A stretch of 64,000 nt of DNA, taken from contig NZ_CP017181.1 in the NCBI RefSeq assembly GCF_001729765.1, positions 1,178,001-1,242,000 on the forward strand, read 5' to 3'. This document shows positions 58,699 to 64,000 of this stretch, piece after piece (position 1 is the first letter of the stretch; every line of letters starts with the position of its first letter). Under the pieces are notes generated by a model. The model did no database searches. It was not told where the DNA came from and saw only the letters and a list, made by a program, of their open reading frames with translations. This DNA comes from Enterobacter kobei (lineage in GTDB: Bacteria > Pseudomonadota > Gammaproteobacteria > Enterobacterales > Enterobacteriaceae). Made by a program: the position numbers and the translations under genes.

Positions 58699-59906
58699 AA
58701 AATGCCCCACTCCTTGCGTTTTGCCTTCACTCTGTCGCTGTAGCGCTGATAATGTTTGGGTTTGTTTGGGCTGAAAGACAGCGCTCTGCACCAGTAGTCG
58801 TTATTAAGTAAAACCTTACAAACGCGGCGCCATGAAGGGATGTCTTTGGCACCGATATCGCCCTCCTGGGTATCGGGAATATCCTCCATGCCCCTCTTCT
58901 GGTACCAGTGCAGATATATGGCGATTTTATTGCGGTAATGCTCGGCCGTATTCTGCGGCATGCTGTCGAGAAGCAGCAGGGCATATTCCCGCCAGCAAAG
59001 ATGGTCCGGCTTGAGTATTTTGCGGTGACCGTAAAAATGGTTGTCGTGCCCGGCGTAAATTCCGCCGCTGCGCGCGCCGCTGACACGTGCGCACATGGTC
59101 GCCCAGCGTTCGGGCTCTACAACATGATAGAGCCATAAGCCCTGACGCTGTTCCGGGCCAAAAGGTTCGCAGATGCGCATATAGCGCGGTGGTACGCCGG
59201 CCTGATACATAAGGTCATAGAGTGTGTTATAGCTATTGCCGGTTTTTGCAAACCAGGTCCAGATATCCGCGGTTTTCCAGTCGTAGAGAGGATAGATATA
59301 CCAGGCATGCCCACCCGGTGCGACGGTCGTCCAAGGTTTATCATCGGCAAAGCGTTGTTTACGCGCTGATGCGATAGCCAGAAAACGGTTGTATGACTCA
59401 TCGGCGCGTATCCCGACCATGACGGCGGCCGGGCGGTTGAGAGAGAACCAGTCCGAGAAACTGCGCACAAAGGTCTCAAAAGACATTCCCCCCTGGTAAA
59501 AGGGGAAAAAGGCGGGATCTGTTATGGCATCGTCAGGCGGTTTCCGTACCCACTCGGTATTGGGTTCCCAGCATTGCCACTCTGGCTGGAATTGCGACAG
59601 GGAATTTTGCGTGGTGAGGGGAAGCGCTACCCACCAGAAACGATCGATGACATCGCTGTATAAGGCGCGCATATGTTCGACATGATTAATGGTGTAAGTA
59701 AATTGCGCTTCCCAGTCTATAAAGAGAACGTCTATTTTGCGTTTCATTTTACGAGCGCATAATGCCGTCAGATGTAACATGACGGTGGAATCTTTTCCCC
59801 CTGAAAAAGAGACACACACCCTGGATAAATTCTCCAAGGTCCATTTTATTCGCTCTTGCGTGGCATCGACTACGTTTTGATTCAATGGAAATTTGTAAAG
59901 TGACAT
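58683..59906 (-). CDS. ybdN: PAPS-reductase-family protein, IbrA-like
   Basis: 407 aa (E. coli YbdN 406 aa). The N-terminal PP-loop ATP-pyrophosphatase motif is VSFSGGKDSTVMLHL, followed by DVLFIDWEAQFTYT and YPLYDWKTADIWTWFAKTG. It belongs to the PAPS reductase / DndC-like superfamily but lacks the C-terminal ECGLH motif of true CysH. It is first of ybdN-ybdM. Function unknown; IbrA homologues act in gene activation. Confidence 0.9.
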   Translation of the reverse strand: MSLYKFPLNQNVVDATQERIKWTLENLSRVCVSFSGGKDSTVMLHLTALCARKMKRKIDVLFIDWEAQFTYTINHVEHMRALYSDVIDRFWWVALPLTTQNSLSQFQPEWQCWEPNTEWVRKPPDDAITDPAFFPFYQGGMSFETFVRSFSDWFSLNRPAAVMVGIRADESYNRFLAIASARKQRFADDKPWTTVAPGGHAWYIYPLYDWKTADIWTWFAKTGNSYNTLYDLMYQAGVPPRYMRICEPFGPEQRQGLWLYHVVEPERWATMCARVSGARSGGIYAGHDNHFYGHRKILKPDHLCWREYALLLLDSMPQNTAEHYRNKIAIYLHWYQKRGMEDIPDTQEGDIGAKDIPSWRRVCKVLLNNDYWCRALSFSPNKPKHYQRYSDRVKAKRKEWGILCDKE

Positions 59907-60037
59907 ATCAATCCATTACTGAGTGATACTGATCAGATGGAGCATGAATAATGGGGATGATACTCTTAGAAAGAAGATAATTATAGGTAAAAATTAATCA
60001 TATAATTACGCTAAATACATTTCCCTTGTGAATATAT

Positions 60038-60067
60038 AAAAAGGACTGACTGCTGAAAACAGTCAGT
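60038..60067 (-). terminator. Rho-independent terminator of ybdO
   Basis: On the minus strand ACTGACTG and CAGTCAGT form an 8-bp stem with a 7-base loop, followed by CCTTTTTATA, just after the ybdO stop. The rest of 59907-60072 is AT-rich and holds the ybdN promoter region. Confidence 0.8.
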
Positions 60068-60072
60068 TATAA

Positions 60073-60975
60073 TTATTGGGGTAAGTTTAAGTCATCAATA
60101 AAATTGGAGAAGGAAGCATTATTCAGTGCTGAGCGATTGTACATCATATAAACCGGGACTGTCGGGAAGGTAATGTCAGTCTCAATCTTACGGAGATTTA
60201 ATGCCGGACCATACTGCTCATAGGCTGGCGTAGGGGCTAATCCAATCAGATCGGAATTGCCTATCATCGACAGCAGTGAGATAAACGAGTCGCTGCGGAA
60301 CAGGATATTTCGTTCGGGAAGCAGTTGCTCAGTATGCTCCTGAAAATTCTTTACGCTCAACTCATCACTCAGGTAGGCCGTAAATTTTTCCTGAAGAATT
60401 TCGTCACGCGTCGCCTGTAAACCCAGGCGGGGGTGATCCTGACGGCAAACCAGCGTAAAAGACATCTGCTGGAACAAGCAGCAGGCCGTTGAACGGCTAT
60501 TCAGCGGGACGAAAGAGAAGACAAGGTCCGCTTTTCGGTATGCCAGCAGGTCTTCTGCTGAGTCCGGGGCAAGGAAGACATCATGCAGCTCAACCTGATA
60601 GTTATACTTCTCGATCAGGATTTTCATCGGATCCAGCATGATTTTAGGCGTCATAAACTGCGGACCGTAAATGACAAAGCTCTTCTTCAACCCGTTGCTG
60701 TGCATCATATTGATGGTTTGCTCAAGCTGATTGAGGTTTTGTTCAAGGTGATGATGAAGGTTGACGCCAACCGTAGTGGGGGTGATGCCCTTACCTGAAC
60801 GGATAAACAAGGGATCGTTGAGTTGTCCGCGCAGACGTTGCAGTGACTGACTCACTGCTGAGGGGGTAATATAGAGCGTCTCAGCCGCTTTACTGATACT
60901 CAAATGTTGATAGATACATTCAAAAATGACTAACAGGTTGAGATCAAATTTTTTAAGATCGTAGAGATTTGCCAT
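60073..60975 (-). CDS. ybdO: LysR-family transcriptional regulator
   Basis: 300 aa, as E. coli YbdO. The N-terminal winged HTH (KFDLNLLVIFECIYQHLSIS, then KAAETLYITPSAVSQSLQRLR) is nearly identical to E. coli; the C-terminal effector domain diverges more (DHPRLGLQATRDEIL, SDLIGLAPTPAYEQY). The ATG at 60975 has AGGA 7 bases upstream. In E. coli dsbG lies next to it; no dsbG is present here, where the neighbour is a non-coding hairpin-rich region. Confidence 0.9.
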   Translation of the reverse strand: MANLYDLKKFDLNLLVIFECIYQHLSISKAAETLYITPSAVSQSLQRLRGQLNDPLFIRSGKGITPTTVGVNLHHHLEQNLNQLEQTINMMHSNGLKKSFVIYGPQFMTPKIMLDPMKILIEKYNYQVELHDVFLAPDSAEDLLAYRKADLVFSFVPLNSRSTACCLFQQMSFTLVCRQDHPRLGLQATRDEILQEKFTAYLSDELSVKNFQEHTEQLLPERNILFRSDSFISLLSMIGNSDLIGLAPTPAYEQYGPALNLRKIETDITFPTVPVYMMYNRSALNNASFSNFIDDLNLPQ

Positions 60976-61219
60976 GTGTCGTCCTGAGGATGCCGTGTTT
61001 GCATGGGTTATCATATCACTGATAACTATAGTTTGAAGTTAACCATTTACAATCCTTTCGGTTAACTCTCTTAATTTTAAATTAAACGCGCCTTAATATA
61101 TCACGACGTCAGATTATTAAAATAGTACTTCAAAGATGATTAAGATAATTTTATCTCCCTAAGAGGCACCTTAATTGACAATTGTCATTTATATATTGAG
61201 TTATTTTTATAATAAAAAT

Positions 61220-61445
61220 TAATTTATAACGCCCCGTCATTATGTTCGAAACTGCCTATCACAGCCATAGGCAGGAATGCCTCTCCCGTGGATTGCTCAA
61301 GCCTGGCACGGGTGGTGTAATTAAACGGCTGTTACCACCTTGATGTTAAGGGCGTAGAGCGCAACGCAACGCCAGCTTTAGCTGGCACTGAATGTACCTG
61401 CGGGGAATTCAGGTAAAAGGGCCGCCCGTAGAGGCGGCCTTTTTA
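61220..61445 (+). ncRNA. Candidate structured RNA upstream of ahpC
   Basis: A non-coding stretch with six consecutive hairpins: CTGCCTAT/ATAGGCAG (61252-61274), CCCGTG/CACGGG (61285-61312), GGTGGT/ACCACC (61311-61339), GCCAGC-TTTA-GCTGGC (61371-61386), ACCTG/CAGGT (61396-61414) and a terminator. A TATAAT at 61208-61213 could start it near 61220. It has no convincing reading frame. I do not recognise the family; it could be a small RNA or an attenuator leader for ahpCF. The flanks 60976-61219 are AT-rich with no gene seen. Confidence 0.45.
61415..61445 (+). terminator. Strong rho-independent terminator
   Basis: AAAAGGGCCGCC-CGTAGA-GGCGGCCTTTTT: a 7-bp GC stem flanked by A and T runs. It ends the hairpin-rich region 147 bp before the ahpC start. 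Confidence 0.9.
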
Positions 61446-61591
61446 CTTTTGGCGTTTCCTTTAAAAGGTTCACCTTACTGTCTTGTTGATGTTGTTAGGT
61501 ATGGCTGATTGATTTGATAAAGCAAACGCATTAGCTCCGATGAGCAAAGTTAGTTACCTTACATCTCAACGAAAACACGGAGGAAGTACAG

Positions 61592-62155
61592 ATGTCTTTG
61601 ATCAATACCAAAATTAAACCTTTCAAAAACCAGGCGTTCAAAAACGGTGAGTTCATTGAAGTCACTGAGAAAGATACCGAAGGTCGCTGGAGCGTGTTCT
61701 TCTTCTATCCGGCTGACTTTACCTTCGTTTGCCCGACCGAACTGGGTGACGTGGCTGACCACTATGAAGAACTGCAGAAGCTGGGCGTAGACGTTTACTC
61801 TGTCTCTACCGATACCCACTTCACCCACAAAGCGTGGCACAGTAGCTCTGAAACCATCGCGAAAATTAAATACGCGATGATCGGCGACCCGACTGGCGCC
61901 CTGACCCGTAACTTCGACAATATGCGTGAAGATGAAGGTCTGGCCGACCGCGCGACCTTCGTTGTTGACCCGCAGGGCATTATCCAGGCTATCGAAGTTA
62001 CCGCTGAAGGTATCGGCCGTGATGCGTCTGACCTGCTGCGTAAAGTGAAAGCCGCTCAGTACGTGGCTTCCCACCCAGGCGAAGTGTGCCCGGCGAAATG
62101 GAAAGAAGGCGAAGCGACGCTGGCTCCATCTTTAGACCTGGTCGGCAAGATCTAA
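61592..62155 (+). CDS. ahpC: Alkyl hydroperoxide reductase, peroxiredoxin subunit
   Basis: A 187-aa 2-Cys peroxiredoxin that reduces H2O2 and organic peroxides. The peroxidatic Cys47 is in [11 protein letters not shown] and the resolving Cys166 in [18 protein letters not shown] precedes the ATG. AhpF, next downstream, re-reduces it. OxyR control is known in E. coli; I could not place an OxyR site with confidence. Confidence 0.98.
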   Translation: MSLINTKIKPFKNQAFKNGEFIEVTEKDTEGRWSVFFFYPADFTFVCPTELGDVADHYEELQKLGVDVYSVSTDTHFTHKAWHSSSETIAKIKYAMIGDPTGALTRNFDNMREDEGLADRATFVVDPQGIIQAIEVTAEGIGRDASDLLRKVKAAQYVASHPGEVCPAKWKEGEATLAPSLDLVGKI

Positions 62156-62199
62156 GTCTGCACAGCCTGGCGGCGCCGCGTTTGCACAGGCCTACAGTA

Positions 62200-62233
62200 T
62201 CGTAGGCCGGGTAAACGAAGTGCCACCCGGCAA
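62200..62233. repeat. REP between ahpC and ahpF
   Basis: GTAGGCCGGGTAAACGAAGT followed by GCCACCCGGCAA. It follows ahpC within the ahpCF operon, where it can protect the ahpC message. Confidence 0.85.
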
Positions 62234-62236
62234 TCC

Positions 62237-62256
62237 ATGGGCGCGCCCGCGCCCAT
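62237..62256. terminator. GC-rich hairpin after ahpC (leaky terminator?)
   Basis: ATGGGCGCG-CC-CGCGCCCAT followed by TTCATT. The palindrome is perfect but the T-run is short, so partial termination between ahpC and ahpF is plausible. A further hairpin (ATGCAAG 62272-62278, CTTGCAT 62307-62313) lies before ahpF. Confidence 0.5.
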
Positions 62257-62340
62257 TTCATTAGCACCATGATGCAAGTTGCATTCAGGCCGCCCCTATA
62301 AGGCAGCTTGCATGATGACGTCTTAAGAGAGGGAAGAACA

Positions 62341-63906
62341 ATGCTCGACGCGAATATGAAAACCCAGCTCAAGGCCTACCTTGAGAAACTGACCAAACCT
62401 GTTGAGCTGATTGCCACGCTGGATGACAGCGCGAAATCGGCAGAGATCAAGGAACTGCTGGCAGAGATCGCTGAACTGTCACCGAAAGTGACCTTCAAAG
62501 AAGACAATACGCTTGCTGTCCGTAAGCCTTCTTTCCTGATCGCCAACCCGGGTTCTGATCAGGGGCCGCGCTTTGCCGGCTCTCCGCTGGGGCATGAATT
62601 TACCTCACTGGTGCTGGCGCTGCTGTGGACCGGTGGGCATCCGTCTAAAGAAGCGCAGGCTCTGCTGGAGCAGATCCGCGACATCGACGGTGATTTCGAG
62701 TTTGAAACCTATTACTCACTCTCCTGTCACAACTGCCCGGACGTGGTGCAGGCGCTGAACCTGATGTCGGTGCTGAACCCGCGCATTAAACACACGGCGA
62801 TTGACGGCGGTACGTTCCAGAATGAGATCACCGAGCGTAACGTAATGGGCGTGCCGGCGGTCTATCTGAATGGTCAGGAGTTTGGTCAGGGCCGCATGAC
62901 GCTGACGGAAATTGTTGCCAAAGTGGATACTGGCGCAGAAAAACGCGCAGCAGAAGCGCTGAACAAACGTGATGCCTACGATGTGCTGATCGTCGGTTCC
63001 GGCCCGGCGGGCGCGGCAGCGGCGGTTTACTCCGCGCGTAAAGGGATCCGTACCGGTCTGATGGGTGAACGCTTTGGCGGCCAGGTACTGGATACCGTGG
63101 ACATCGAAAACTACATTTCCGTGCCGAAAACCGAAGGCCAGAAACTGGCTGGCGCACTTAAAGCGCACGTCAGCGACTATGACGTGGATGTCATCGACAG
63201 CCAGAGCGCCAGCAAGCTGGTTCCTGCTGCGGTCGAAGGCGGTTTACACCAGATTGAAACGGCATCCGGCGCGGTGCTGAAAGCGCGTAGCATTATCATT
63301 GCCACCGGCGCGAAATGGCGCAACATGAACGTTCCAGGTGAAGATCAGTACCGCACCAAAGGTGTGACCTACTGCCCGCACTGTGACGGTCCGCTGTTTA
63401 AAGGTAAACGCGTAGCGGTGATCGGCGGCGGTAACTCCGGCGTGGAAGCGGCTATCGACCTGGCGGGGATTGTGGAACATGTGACCCTGCTGGAGTTCGC
63501 GCCAGAGATGAAGGCCGACCAGGTTCTGCAGGATAAAGTTCGCAGCCTGAAAAACGTCGACATCATCCTGAACGCGCAGACCACGGAAGTGAAGGGCGAC
63601 GGCAGCAAAGTGACCGGCCTGGAATACCGTGACCGCATCAGCGGCGACGTGCACAGCGTTCAGCTTTCGGGGATTTTCGTGCAGATTGGTCTGCTGCCAA
63701 ACACCACCTGGCTGGAAGGCGCGATTGAGCGCAACCGTATGGGCGAGATCATCATTGATGCGAAATGTGAAACCAGCGTAAAAGGCGTCTTCGCCGCAGG
63801 TGACTGTACGACCGTGCCGTACAAACAGATCATCATTGCCACGGGCGAAGGTGCGAAAGCGTCCCTGAGTTCGTTTGACTATCTGATTCGCACCAAAACC
63901 GCATAA
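62341..63906 (+). CDS. ahpF: Alkyl hydroperoxide reductase, flavoprotein subunit
   Basis: 521 aa, equal to E. coli AhpF. The N-terminal double-thioredoxin domain has the Cys pair in [10 protein letters not shown] (about C129/C132). The thioredoxin-reductase-like part has FAD motif [14 protein letters not shown], redox pair CPHCDGP (about C345/C348), NADH motif [14 protein letters not shown] and the FAD motif GVFAAGDCT. It uses NADH to reduce AhpC. The ATG at 62341 ([14 protein letters not shown]) follows GAGAGGGAAG; the longer frame is rejected. Confidence 0.97.
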   Translation: MLDANMKTQLKAYLEKLTKPVELIATLDDSAKSAEIKELLAEIAELSPKVTFKEDNTLAVRKPSFLIANPGSDQGPRFAGSPLGHEFTSLVLALLWTGGHPSKEAQALLEQIRDIDGDFEFETYYSLSCHNCPDVVQALNLMSVLNPRIKHTAIDGGTFQNEITERNVMGVPAVYLNGQEFGQGRMTLTEIVAKVDTGAEKRAAEALNKRDAYDVLIVGSGPAGAAAAVYSARKGIRTGLMGERFGGQVLDTVDIENYISVPKTEGQKLAGALKAHVSDYDVDVIDSQSASKLVPAAVEGGLHQIETASGAVLKARSIIIATGAKWRNMNVPGEDQYRTKGVTYCPHCDGPLFKGKRVAVIGGGNSGVEAAIDLAGIVEHVTLLEFAPEMKADQVLQDKVRSLKNVDIILNAQTTEVKGDGSKVTGLEYRDRISGDVHSVQLSGIFVQIGLLPNTTWLEGAIERNRMGEIIIDAKCETSVKGVFAAGDCTTVPYKQIIIATGEGAKASLSSFDYLIRTKTA

Positions 63907-63930
63907 AAAAAAGTAAGACGATACCTGCAG

Positions 63931-63960
63931 TAGCCACCTCATCATGGGGTGGCTTTTTTA
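63931..63960 (+). terminator. Rho-independent terminator of ahpCF
   Basis: AGCCACC-TCATCATG-GGGTGGCT followed by TTTTTTA, 25 bp after the ahpF stop. The last 40 bp of the window show no gene. Confidence 0.9.
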
Positions 63961-64000
63961 TTGGTTTTTTTTATTCTCAATTATTGTCGTGATTGAACGC

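Noticed and set aside
61175..61213. TTGACA (61175-61180) paired with TATAAT (61208-61213) as a sigma70 promoter
   Set aside because: The 27-bp spacing is too long for one promoter; the -10 is kept only as a possible start signal with a weak -35.
61243..61252. GTTCGAAAC resembling a tRNA T-loop
   Set aside because: No acceptor stem, D-arm or anticodon arm can be formed around it; no tRNA is supported.

Overview
The window reads as a chromosomal segment of an Enterobacteriaceae member, most like Enterobacter or a close relative such as Leclercia or Lelliottia. The reasons are high-GC enterobacterial codon use, many REP/BIME palindromes, and near-full-length matches to E. coli proteins (Bet, Ent/Fep, CstA, YbdL/M/N/O, AhpC/F). 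It also carries genes E. coli K-12 lacks here: sitABCD, the mtn methionine-salvage set and an mdlC-type decarboxylase. No tRNA, rRNA, CRISPR array or prophage was seen.

Layout. 1-5.3 kb: end of an unknown gene, then a minus-strand dipeptide-type ABC importer whose binding-protein gene appears one A short at its start. 5.5-10.8 kb: an acetyltransferase, an SDR plus benzoylformate-decarboxylase-like pair, and a fasciclin protein / ECF sigma / anti-sigma cassette resembling mycobacterial SigK-RskA-MPT70. 11-17 kb: betAB-betI divergent from betT (choline to glycine betaine), with a BetI operator. 16.9-17.7 kb: a HigB/HigA-like toxin-antitoxin pair behind a strong LexA (SOS) box. 17.7-32.2 kb: two apparently identical IS481-family elements, both inserted at the same place inside a REP, bracketing sitABCD, entD, fepA, fes, ybdZ and entF in direct orientation. 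32.3-42.5 kb: the rest of the enterobactin cluster (fepCGD, entS, fepB, entCEBAH), with Fur boxes in each divergent promoter region. 42.6-45 kb: cstA-ybdD. 45-52 kb: hcxA with an SDR, divergent from a sugar ABC importer operon that ends in an LVIVD-repeat protein. 52-58 kb: methionine salvage (mtnK, mtnA, mtnDCB, mtnE/ybdL) with tandem MetJ boxes. 58-61 kb: ybdM-ybdN (IbrB/IbrA-like) and ybdO. 61-64 kb: a hairpin-rich intergenic region with its own terminator (candidate structured RNA), then ahpC-ahpF.

The main biological point is the state of the enterobactin system. Uptake (FepA, FepB, FepCDG), esterase (Fes) and export (EntS) genes look intact. Two biosynthetic genes carry lesions: entF has an in-frame TGA where a Trp codon is expected, removing the thioesterase's catalytic His region, and entA has a 1-bp deletion that scrambles its C-terminus. 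If these are not sequencing errors, the strain may import ferric enterobactin but make it poorly or not at all. SitABCD with both a Fur-like and an MntR-like box would be a parallel Mn/Fe route.

Other notable items are the SOS-box toxin-antitoxin module, the REP-targeting IS twins, the ECF/fasciclin cassette, a four-copy CCCTCTCCC hairpin repeat at gene ends, and the structured RNA candidate upstream of ahpC.
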